Below are positions 44,267-54,273 of a stretch of 64,000 nt of DNA, piece by piece. Position 1 is the first letter of the stretch. Each line of letters starts with the position of its first letter. The notes beneath the pieces were generated by a model, which did no database searches, was not told the DNA's origin, and worked only from the letters and a program-made list of their open reading frames with translations. Origin of the DNA: Vermamoeba vermiformis (taxonomy: Eukaryota; Tubulinea; Echinamoebida); contig JBEWZL010000043.1 in NCBI GenBank assembly GCA_045837725.1, positions 124,001 through 188,000 of the forward strand, in the 5' to 3' direction. The position numbers and the translations under genes were made by a program.

Positions 44267-45804
44267 ATGTCCAGACCTCGTGCTTATACTGATACACCGC
44301 GCAAAGTATGCGTGTTTGGAGGTGGGAGTTTTGGAACTGCAATGGCTACTGTGCTTGCACGCAAAGGACACAACGGTATAGATTACTTTTAATATTTAAT
44401 AACTAAAAATAATAGGATTATATTGTGGGTGGCTCTAGATTGCAATTTTCCGTATTTAGACATTTTAAATTGATTTTAATAATTATTGTAGTCTGCATGG
44501 TGGTCAGAAACGAAGAGCAGTGCAAGAGCATTAATGAAAATCATAGAAATAATAGATACTTAAAAGATTACGTCTTATTGGACAATATTAGCGCCACCAC
44601 AAATCCCGAAGAGGCACTTGCAGGTAATTCTTTATCAACTAATGTATTGTAAAGAATTAATATATATTCATTAGGCTGCGAATTAATTATTCACGCAATT
44701 CCTGTACAAAATAGCTTCAAATTTTTGTCAGATGTTAAGGCGCTTATACCTCCTGATGCCCCGATTGTGTATGCGCAGTAGATATCGTTGCTTGGCATAC
44801 CTTATTAACGATAATGATATCATAGTTCTGTTTCTAAGGGAATCACTATTGACAAACTCGAATTAATGTGCGAAGTGTTTCCAGATGCACTTGGACACGA
44901 CCATCCCGTTGCTTATTTATCAGGCACGTTATGAGATATAATATACATATAATCTAATCGATATCTAGGTCCTTCATTTGCCAAAGAAGTCATGGACAAA
45001 TTACCTACAGCCGTTGTCGTTGCAGCGAAAGACGAAGCTATCGCTAAAAAAGTCCAAAAATTCTTCTTGACGCTTGATTTCCGATGTTACATTACCACTG
45101 ACGTCGTAAGTCCTTTATTTCATCTAGCACAGTAACCTCAAAACTAATACGGGCCAGACCGGCGTCGAAGTCGGAGGAGCCATGAAGAACGTACTGGCTA
45201 TTGCAGCTGGTAAGAATTACGGCCGCATCCGAGTACATATAACGTGTATGTTATTAACGAATTATTAGGTGCTGTGCTCGGAATGGGCATGGGTACGAAC
45301 ACATTGGCCGCGCTCGTTACTCGTGGTTGTTCTGAAATTGCCAAGCTCGCCAAAGTTATGGGAGCAAAGCCTTTTACTCTAGCCGGTATGTGCTCGCTAT
45401 TCATCTAGTATGTTACTGATCCAAGACTATTAGGTCTGTCTGGCATTGGTGATTTGATGTTGACCTGTTTCGGTGGATTGTCTCGAAATCTTAACGTAGG
45501 AAAGAAGCTTGGTGAGGGAATGAGCCTCGAAGAAGTACTAGCCGGCATGAAAGAGGTAAAATAGTGATTTAATTGCTCAATGAGCAAAATTAATTCACAG
45601 ATTTACTGAGATTCGGATTAGGTTGCCGAGGGTGTTTACACTGCACGAGCGACGAGGAGGTTACTTGCCAAATACAACTTGGAGTTACCTATTCTGCTAG
45701 CAGTCGCTGACGTCGTTGAAGGAGTGAAGCAAACTCGCCAAGCGTTGATGGATTTGTTTGCTCTGCCTCTTACGACCGAATTTGATGACCAATTGTTCTC
45801 CTAA
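44267..45804 (+). CDS. NAD-dependent glycerol-3-phosphate dehydrogenase (GpsA type)
   Basis: The N-terminal Rossmann motif is [19 protein letters not shown] (GxGxxG-like). Later come [54 protein letters not shown] with the catalytic Lys region, and [21 protein letters not shown] with the substrate-binding Arg-Asn pair. The C-terminus is [20 protein letters not shown]. The enzyme interconverts dihydroxyacetone phosphate and glycerol-3-phosphate, supplying backbone for glycerolipids. The sequence is closer to bacterial and plant-plastid GpsA than to animal GPD1. There is no clear organelle targeting or peroxisomal signal. About nine short introns are present. Confidence 0.9.
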
Positions 45805-45990
45805 CGCTTATGTACCATGACACGTTTAATGAATACCTTTCTCTGCTTTCAGTTCCAATCACGTCACGCGCTCGTCCCAAAGCGAAATCTCGTCCGATCC
45901 CAATCGTACTGGACGCGCTGCACAACCGGTTACTCGCCACGATGATAAAAGTTATTAATTGGACAGAATATTAATCGAACTGACCAAATA

Positions 45991-46677
45991 ATGGCCACAA
46001 GTGAACAAGAACCCCAAATTGTCTCCAAGACTGCGGAAGATATTGACGAAGCGTATTCATCGCCTCCCTGGTGGTACGATCTGCGCGGAGTTTGCATCTT
46101 GACTTTGACATATAAGCAAACACTTGATATGGTCACCAAATTCTTCGCCAAGAATATTGGTAACAGACATATTGAAGTGGCTTGCGGTACTGGAACGTTG
46201 TTGAAACTCCTCTTGGATTGGCGCAAGAACCACCGCTTGCCTAAGAGCGAACTCATCGTTGGCTTGGACTACGCAGAGTCTATGATCAAAGGCGCACAAA
46301 AGCGGTTCAAGAATAAGAAAAATATGGAAATGATCAAGGGAGATGCGCTTGCGCTGCCTTATCCCGAGAACCACTTCGACACGTGCAATATCGCCAATGC
46401 TGTTCATTGTTTCCCCGACGCACGAGGAGCGCTTGTTGAAGTCAAGCGCGTGCTCAAGCCTGGTGGTAGATTCGCGGCCAACGTACTGCTCGAACCACGC
46501 GGATCTGGCAAAGATATCGCCAACAAAATCAATACCTGGGGTATTAAGAAGGGTATTTTAGTAAAAACATTCACTATTGAAGAGATTAAGCAGATGTACG
46601 CAGATGTTGGATTAGAAATTGTTAAAGAAAAGATTGTTGGCAATTGCTGGAACGTCATTGCTACCAAATCGATGTAA
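45991..46677 (+). CDS. Class I SAM-dependent methyltransferase, intronless
   Basis: This is a single open frame of 228 codons. The SAM-binding motif I is HIEVACGTGTLLKLLL, motif II-like LIVGLDYAESMIKGAQKRF (acidic Asp after the beta-2 strand), a motif with KGDALALPYPENHFDTCNIAN, and LKPGGRFAANVLLEP. It belongs to the Methyltransf_11/UbiE-like class, and the substrate is unknown. The N-terminus is predicted soluble with two Trp residues in SSPPWWYDLRG. The lack of introns is unusual in this window, where nearly every other gene is split. Transfer from bacteria or a retrocopy is possible. The stop is TAA at 46675. Confidence 0.85.
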   Translation: MATSEQEPQIVSKTAEDIDEAYSSPPWWYDLRGVCILTLTYKQTLDMVTKFFAKNIGNRHIEVACGTGTLLKLLLDWRKNHRLPKSELIVGLDYAESMIKGAQKRFKNKKNMEMIKGDALALPYPENHFDTCNIANAVHCFPDARGALVEVKRVLKPGGRFAANVLLEPRGSGKDIANKINTWGIKKGILVKTFTIEEIKQMYADVGLEIVKEKIVGNCWNVIATKSM

Positions 46678-46958
46678 TTAATTAGTCTATATTGTATAAT
46701 TTGTAAATTAAAAATAAACTAGGCTTTAGATCGAATTTTGGATTCAATCCGTGCTTTGGTGCCAACGAATACAAGTCTCAAAATAATGATTGGAATAAAT
46801 TTAGTAGAATAATTAGTTGTGTTGGAGGCACTAGTGCTTGAAATGAAATGTTGGGAATACTGTGCTCGAAGGGTGAAATAAAATTAATGGCGGGAAATCA
46901 ATTAGCCGTTTTTTGTCGCGAAAGATGTTCATTTGATTATTGAATATGCTGCTGCACC

Positions 46959-49874
46959 ATGAGTGACTTTGAGTATATGCGCAAGTATGCGACGCCAAAG
47001 AAAGGGTAAGCATAGCGAATAAAACTTACTGCATTCCCGCGCTATTTTCAAATCCACCGAAAACTTTGTGTGGAGCAAATGATGAATATTTCACGTCAAT
47101 AATTAACCATTTTATAATGGAATCATATCCTTCACGTCGAAACAAGAATGGTGCTAATTGAATTTTATTAGGCGATCACAGCAAACGGAGAGGTAATTAA
47201 ATAATTATCTTAATAATTAATAATGATTATAGCCGATGTTAATAAACAAATGCACGAGAGGAATCATTATTAAACAATTTTACAATAGTCCGAACAGAAG
47301 ATCGAAGAGACTCGAAGATACGAATGAAATAACAAAGACAGCTGCTGTAAGCACAATTTTGCCCTTATTTTATTGGACTTACTTTTAATATTAATTTTGC
47401 AATCGATTACAGCGACGAAAGAGACAAGCGAACGATGAAATCGGTAAGTTTTTTAGCCATACAATAATAATTTCAATAAGAATGCTCGTATATACGTGCA
47501 ACCGAATATTAAATGATCAATATTTTAGAAAAGGAAGTCGATTTTACATTCACCGTAACAAATCCGAACAAGAGACAGAAAAGAACTGCAGGAGCGACCA
47601 CAAAGGAGAAAGAGCCAAGCAAATCGTCAAAAGCGACTAAAATTGATTTAGTAGATGAGAGCGACGAGGTGGAGAGTCCTCCTCAAAATAAGAAACGTAA
47701 GGCTGGCGAATCTGCTGGATCTGAACCGGCCACGAAGAAACAAAAGACCAACGCTGCTAAAGAAGACGATAAAAAGACAACAAAAAAGTCTACAAAGTCC
47801 TCTAAAAAGGAGGAAGAAGAAGAACCCGAAGAAAAACCTTCGAGCAAATCCACCGCGAAAAAAGAATCGCCTGCTAAAGGTCGCGGCAAAAAACAACAAA
47901 AAGAAGAGACCGACGATAATGGTGCCGAAGAGGTCTCATTTGAGGTCGTAGAGAAGAAGCCTGCCGGTCGTAAAGGATCTGCTACGACCGCTAAGGCCCC
48001 TGCCAAAAAAGGAAAAGAAACGAAGAAAGAAGAGAGCGAAGACGAAGCTGAATCTCAAGAAGAGGAGGAACCGCAGAAAAAGCCAGAGGTATATATTATA
48101 GACCATAATTTCGATCAAAAATTCTAACGAGATTTTAGCCTAAAAAGGCTGCATCCACTCGTCGGGGCAAATCTGAAGAGGCCGAAGAATCAAAATCTAA
48201 TACCAATGTTGAAGTACGTTCAGATTACTACATGACGCATATTCTTCAGTTAATTAATACTCCAACTAGTCTAAGGCCGCGACTTCAAAGAGCAAAACCA
48301 CAACCGTAGATCTGAGCGAAGAAGACTTGGCAGACGAAGATAAGAAAGACAATAAGAAAGCTAAGGCCAAAGAAGACTCTAAGAAGTCATCTGCTAAACA
48401 ACAGGCTGAGAAAGAAAAGACCGTAGAAGAGAAGGTACGACAATTTTTTTGACCACATCCAGAATTAAATCTCATTAGCTAATTGTTACCATAGAAACCC
48501 GTGGCTGCAAAGAAAGAAACAGCTGCCGAGAAAAAGAAGAGAGAGGCCGCTGAAAAGGCTGCTAAAGAAGAAAAGGCCAAGGAAGAAGAGCCAGAAAAGG
48601 AAGAAAAAGACGAACAGCCCACGACCACATCCCGAACATCACGTGCTGCTGCAAACAAGAAAACCTCACCTGCAAAGAGCGCCGCTGCGTCAAAGTCCCG
48701 AAAGATAGTTGAGGAAGAAGAAGACAAGTCTGGCGAAGAAGAGCCGCCGAAAGAAGAGGTCAAAAAGGAGACTAAAAAGGAAGTGCCAAAAGAACAAGCT
48801 GCCAAAAAAGGAAGAACGAGCACACGTGGCCAGCAAAAAGAAACAGCAGCACCACAGCAACTTGAAGTTAGCGAAGACAAGCCCGCGACTTCTGAAGTCT
48901 CTGTGGCCGAAGAAAAATCATCTGAGCCCGCACAAGAGACCAAGGGCAAGCAGACCAAGCGAGTGCGGAGACCTAAAGTTGGTACGTAATGCATCCACAA
49001 GTGTTCAAACAAGCCACACTGCTAACGGTAACTGCCAGATCCGCTGGAAGATTCCAATCCTACAGTCGATGATTTGTTGAACAGAATTAAACAAGCTTCA
49101 CTGAAACACAAAGCCAAGTACAAGCAGAGCCACCCCGACCTCGTCCTGTCAAGTACGTAGCTTAAAATAATCGTAGCTCGATAGATCCTGTATTAACCTC
49201 TTGCTGCAGTCAAAGCATTCACTGACGCGCTGATGAGCCGCGTGAAACAATACGCGAGCAATGTAAAGAGCAAAGTCATCACCAACGAACTGGCTGAGAA
49301 AGAGAACGAGGCCTTGAACGGTGTTCAGAGCACTGAAAAGAAGATCATTGACACCATTAAGAAGTACGCACAAGAATTTTATTTCCTAATTTGGTCAATA
49401 CAGATCTAACTAAAATTCGAATAGGTGCGAAGAAGACGAGAAGAGGCTAAAAGAATTCATGCAAACAATTGGTGCCGAGCCAGTGAACACAAACGCGTTG
49501 TCAGCGATTAAATTCGACGAAAAGATGTTGACCAGCGACGAAAAAGAATTGCTCAAACGACCCTCGCTCAAGTACCAAGACAAGACTGAAATGGACGTCA
49601 ACACGTTCGTGCACGTCTCGAGTGTTCAGGTATATTTAGAGTGCCCGCCGGGGTGACTTCACTATGCATATTATATTACGGCTAGTATTCATACTAATCC
49701 TAAAATCAGATGGACGAGTTGGCCCCGCGCTTGAAGCAAATGGACGAGTATTTGAGTGCTGTGAACGATTTCTGCGGCCGTGTGAACAAACAAGTCGCAG
49801 AGATTATGAACAAAGAGTTGCCCGTCGATAGCAACGCTAATGAGAGTATTAAGGCCCTCACCAAAGCGAAGTAA
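46959..49874 (+). CDS. Lys/Glu-rich nuclear protein with a C-terminal helical domain
   Basis: The protein opens MSDFEYMRKYATPKK and then has short exons with basic pieces. The middle (47513-48980) is a long, low-complexity charged region (EEEEEPEEKPSSK, KKTTKKSTKSSKKEEE), with AT-hook-like GRGKK and several nuclear localisation signals (TKKQKT, NKKRK). The C-terminal 240 residues form a predicted helical domain (TVDDLLNRIKQASLKHKAKY, VKAFTDALMSRVKQYASN, DELAPRLKQMDEYLSAVNDF). The low-complexity part resembles nucleolar or chromatin proteins, but the C-terminal domain is not one I recognise. Exon joins at the very start (before 47400) are uncertain because one small exon does not close in phase by eye. 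A nucleolar or chromatin role is inference. Confidence 0.6.
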
Positions 49875-49975
49875 AAATACGTTTTTTGTTTGATTCGGAT
49901 CTCGGTTAAGTCCGAGAAGGATCAAACCAATGTTTGTGACGCATATTGTAATTATAAATATAAATAGCCGTTTAT

Positions 49976-52136
49976 TTATAGGTTACTACATAATTTCTCC
50001 AAACAAAGATTAAGTTGCTTTTGTTCGTTGGGCCAAAACAAAGTGTGTAGATGCGGTACAATAAGCAACTTTCTGTGGTTGTATAGCCCTAGAAAAAAGT
50101 TTAAACATTCACATAGTACAAGCCATTAACTTACCGTTAAAAAAATAGTGCACATAATCCGGGTTTTGTTTCTTCACTTCGTTTTCTGAGAGATTCATAA
50201 CGCGATCCACTCTGCCAACAGCGACGATTTTATGCGCCGCTGTTATCATGATTCTTCCGGGGTGCTTTTCAAATGCGCTAGACTTCAATTGTTCTATTTG
50301 AGCCTTGTCGATTGGGATCAAGATGACGCTCGCAATCTTGCTCAATTTAGGTTTGGGTGGTCTTTTGAAGTGCGTTTGGTGCTCTTTGCACCTCAGTAGA
50401 AACTCCTCTAATTCAGTCTCGCAAGCTTTCTCGTACCAAGCTGCATCTGCTGCTCTTCGCTCTCTTTTCAAAGCCGGTCTGTGGCTGATAATGTCCTTCG
50501 GATGAATTGTAGGTTTTTTCGGCTTTGTTCTTGGCACTCTGCATTTTCTGTCTACGGAATTCGGAGACTCATAGTCGGGAGTATTGTTCCACATCCAGTA
50601 CACGATGCATCGAACTCTTAATGGACCATAGAAAACAGTGTACGTTTGGTTCATAGTGAACAGATCTTCCTCAAAAATCGATATTTCAGCTCTAAACGCG
50701 TGAGTGACGCTCATTGTGTCTTCTTTGAACCACGGTGCACTGCCGTATTGTTTTAGATCCGTTGCAGTGACACCGAGTAACTGCAATGCAATGCGGTCTC
50801 CTTGAATTGCTACAAGTTAGAAGTGTCACAAGGTCAATATATTTTAATCGCTATTAAACGACAACGAGTGCTGCCCGAAGACTATGGATAATATTTGTAC
50901 AAATAATAACTTACCAGGAGCAGCTTGAGTGATGTCCGTAGCTGCTCGCTGCATGTGCAGTATCTTGGCCTTGCGTTGGTAACAGTAAATCAAATCTCCC
51001 TTAGTCACCGTACCACCTGAAACAAAAGAGGTATTAGATCCAGTGTCCAATAAAAAAACAGTAAATTAATTATTAAAAGTTGCTTAGCGCACACGCTCGA
51101 CTTACGCACTACGCGCCCTTCCAATATTTTCGAGCCGTTGTAGGTGCTTACAGCATAGGGTTCAAATTCAAAAGGCTGATCGGCGAGTTTGCGATACTGC
51201 TCTTCGTCAAAATGCGTTCTTTCCTGATCGTTGTGCATTATTGTCGCTAATGGCCGTCCTTCAAACCACGGAAATTTCGCGTCTTCTCTCTCAATAATGT
51301 TGGTTCCTTTGACCACATCCACCGGAATTATTTGTACCGGCATTGCTCTCACGCGCCTTCGCAATGATTTTATAATAGTGAGCACCTTGAGCTTGGCTGC
51401 ATTAAAAACTACAAAGAATGAAAAGTATCAGTTCGTGGCTGTCATCGTAAATTTTTCTTACCTTTTTGAGGGTTCGAGTTTTGAACGTGTTTTGACATAT
51501 TCACTGCTATTATAATGTTTCCAGGGCCCATCATTAGATAAGTGCCGAGGGCTATTATCTTAATGTCATCTTTTTCTGCGTCGATTTCATCGGGGTCCAC
51601 AACCAGCACGCATAGATCCGACTGGGACAAAATAAGTAAAATGAAAAAATATAAATATAACTAAAGCTTACGCTGTAAGCTTTCATCCATAACATTTTTC
51701 GATGCCACTTAATGCCAGTAGCAGTAATTACCGATATCTTTGGCTGTTTGTCGCCTCGTTTTTTTCCATCGAAATGAATCGTCTTTCCCAAGTACTCCAT
51801 GTACCAAGTCTCATATTTCTTTAAGTTCGCGTGATTTTCGGCCGATTCATTCGTCGATAGTGCAAGAGACATCATGTGAACGCCTAGTAAATTGTTAGGT
51901 ATGAAACTAAGATCGGATCTAAAAACGTACGCGGAATTTGTTTTACAACCTGAGGCTCTATAACGACATCTACTTCGTCTAAATTGTGAATATCGTCAAT
52001 ATAATACTATTATAGCAATAATCTTCTTACCGTGTTCAGAGCACGGAGCAACGAGCAACACGCGCAAGTTGTCGGCAACTAAACGGATCTTTTTAGGGAT
52101 GCAACTAATATCATAATATTCCATTAAACTAGTCAT
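49976..52136 (-). CDS. Degenerate eEF1A/HBS1-family protein lacking GTP-binding motifs
   Basis: The exons read through in phase from VADNLRVLLVAPCSEH to the stop. The layout follows eEF1A: a G-domain remnant, domain II (GRVVRGTVTKGDLIYCY, AAPGDRIALQLLGV) and domain III (VTHAFRAEISIFEED, GRIMITAAHKIVAVG). Each motif of the G domain is lost. The P-loop GHVDSGKS is replaced by APCSEH, DAPGH by TATGIKWHR, and NKMD by NMSK (in IIIAVNMSKH). The scaffold around these motifs is still recognisable, for example DLCVLVVDPDEIDA and KGTNIIEREDAKFPWFEG. Domain III carries an insertion of roughly 95 residues with basic and Lys/Pro stretches. Intact exons, short introns and no stops argue for a functional gene, not a decayed one. 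The start shown is the first ATG of its exon; more 5' exons are possible. Confidence 0.7.
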
Positions 52137-52414
52137 GCGCTTATTAACGATTGCTAAAGGTATATGTGCCGCACTTGGCGCGAACGATATAATTTTCAAA
52201 AGGGTTAAATAGTCCTTAGAAATATTTAAATCACGTTATTATATTTATTTGTTTTTTTATGACAGGATGACCCGCACAGATGGCTGACAGTTCTTTTGGA
52301 GAGTTTGGATGACGGATTCCTAGAGACGTTTTATTTTTAAAATTAAATAATTGGCCAAACAACGCGTATCTTGTTTTCTGCATTAGATCTGATATAAACT
52401 CTAAATAAAGGCAG
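52137..52414. other. Overlap or promoter zone between the eEF1A-like gene and the MFS gene
   Basis: This zone lies between two divergent genes whose first exons are both incomplete by eye. A minus-strand frame (starting near 52425) would overlap the MFS exon that begins at 52415, so I do not accept it as a start. A 5' exon of the MFS gene should lie here or further upstream. Confidence 0.45.
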
Positions 52415-54219
52415 TTTATATTCATTTTCTGGCTATTCAACGGTCTTGAAGGCGAGGATGAACTACACCGAAACGGAACTCAACACAGTTAGCGCAATTG
52501 GAGACATGGGCTTGTGAGTATTAATACCAATAGGAACATGTCACGTGTTCCTCAAATCAATCCGTTTATCGTTACTAAACTTCTCCCGCGATCTGATCTC
52601 ATTTCTTTCAGGTACATTGGAGCGTTACCTGTTGGATTTTTGTATGATAGATTTGGTCCGCGAATTGCTTTCGTTGGTGCCATTACGTTTATCTGGTGTA
52701 GGTTTCTATTGTAGTCGGATTTTGTCTTCAGATCTAAAAGTCTTGTTTATGTAGTGGGCTACTTCCTGATGTACCAAGCGACGAGCTATAACATTGCCGG
52801 ATCAGCCGTGCTAATGGGTGTTTACTTTTTCTTTGCTGGTGAGTATTGGAGTGAAGTCGAAAACAGTTTTCCAAGCTAACCGGATTCAGGTTCTGGAAGT
52901 ATTTTTGGCTTCAACGGTGCACTAGTTACGAATATAAAGAACTTTCCGATGAAACACAAAGGCAAAGTACGTACTCCAGTTCCTTTGTTACCGCCTCACT
53001 AACAGTTCGATCGCAGATCAGCGGCGCTTTGTACGGAGGCTTTGGTTTGAGCGCTGCTTTAGTCACGCAAATGTTCAAAATGTTTTTTTACGATGCAAGC
53101 ACCACCCAATACAACATTGAAGGATTCTTTTTGACGCTGAGCTTTTTGTTATCCGGTCTCGCAATTGTCGGTCTCATTTTCGTCCAAAAAGTACGTCGTC
53201 CTTTGTAATGTTATTATAATGTCTAATGCCTCTCGTAAGGTCAATATGTCTGCTGAGACTAAGCCGTTATTGAGCCATGAAGAAGAAAATGCCGAGAAGA
53301 CCGAGCAACCTGTCGCTGAAAAGAAAGAACACGTAGGAATTTACGGTGCCTTCGGATTAGCTCGATTATGGCGCCACAGTGCTTTCATCGTACTGTTTTT
53401 GGCCTTCATTCTCGCTGCTGGTGTAAGTACTCGAGATCCAAACCTGGAATAACTAGTTCTAAATTTATGTTTAGGCCGGCCTGACCTTTATTAATATTCT
53501 CGGTGGTGTCATCAAGTCGTGGAAGGTCACTGAACTCGATTCAACCAAGTTCGTCATTATTCTTTCGCTGTCAAACTTTGCTGGCAGAGTTTTGGCCGGA
53601 AATTTGATTGACGTGCTGTAAGTACTTTATTAAGACCCTTTTGAGTAGTTCACGAATAATACTGACCAACGAATTCCAGTCAGAAATTTATGCCAGCCGG
53701 CGCTGTGTTGATTTTCCCCGCAGCTTTGATGGCAGTCAGTCACACGTTGCTAGCTCTTTTCCCTTCATTCGCAGTATTGCTCGTCGGTACCATCGGTAGC
53801 ACCGTAGCCTACGGAGGTGAGACCGACAAGTATATATCATTCAAAGTCATCGTACTAACGCAATTTCGTAGCATTCTGGGCTGGCTTCAACTATCTCTTG
53901 AGCGCGTATTTTGGTGACAAATACCTCGGTCAAAATCTCGGCGCTATTGCACTCGGTGCTGTACGTAACAAGATAATTAGAGCGATATGTTCTTATTTAG
54001 ACATAGGGAGGTTCATCTTTGATCTTGAACGTCATTGCCGGTCGCATCTATGACGCTAACACAACACCCGGCGAAGGGGAGTCTCATCAATGCTACGGCG
54101 ATATGTGCTACAGATACACTTTCTTCATTACTGCGGCCATGTCGATTGTCGCTACTGTGCTCGTGATTGGCATGGCAATTCAAGAAGGAAGACGAAAAAA
54201 ATACCTTCGTGTGAATTAG
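52415..54219 (+). CDS. Nodulin-like (NFD4-type) major facilitator transporter, 5' exon missing
   Basis: The exon from about 52415 reads SFSGYSTVLKARMNYTETEL, which continues TM1 and the first loop of NFD4/Nodulin-like MFS proteins, and then GDMGLYIGALPVGFLYDRFG with the family's D-R-F-G-P-R motif. Further TM helices are evident (FIWLGYFLMYQATSY, LMGVYFFFAGSGSIFGF and FWAGFNYLLSAYFGDKYLG). A long central loop contains SAETKPLLSHEEEN, with a dileucine-like sorting signal. The C-terminus is a short basic tail (EGRRKKYLRVN). These proteins transport unknown small metabolites at vacuolar or plasma membranes. An in-frame ATG at 52458 would drop TM1, so the true start lies upstream. About ten short introns are present. 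Confidence 0.8.
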
Positions 54220-54273
54220 TAAATTGAAGTTTATTCTATAGTACAAGTTATTTCGCGAGTATTTTGTTTACAT

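Noticed and set aside
47648-48990. Antisense Phe/Ser-rich frames over the Lys/Glu-rich gene
   Set aside because: They are the complement of a low-complexity Lys/Glu coding region and have no start context or domain.
52231-52425. Minus-strand frame starting MNINCLYLEF as first exon of the eEF1A-like gene
   Set aside because: No good donor joins it to the next exon, and it is antisense to the MFS exon needed for TM1.
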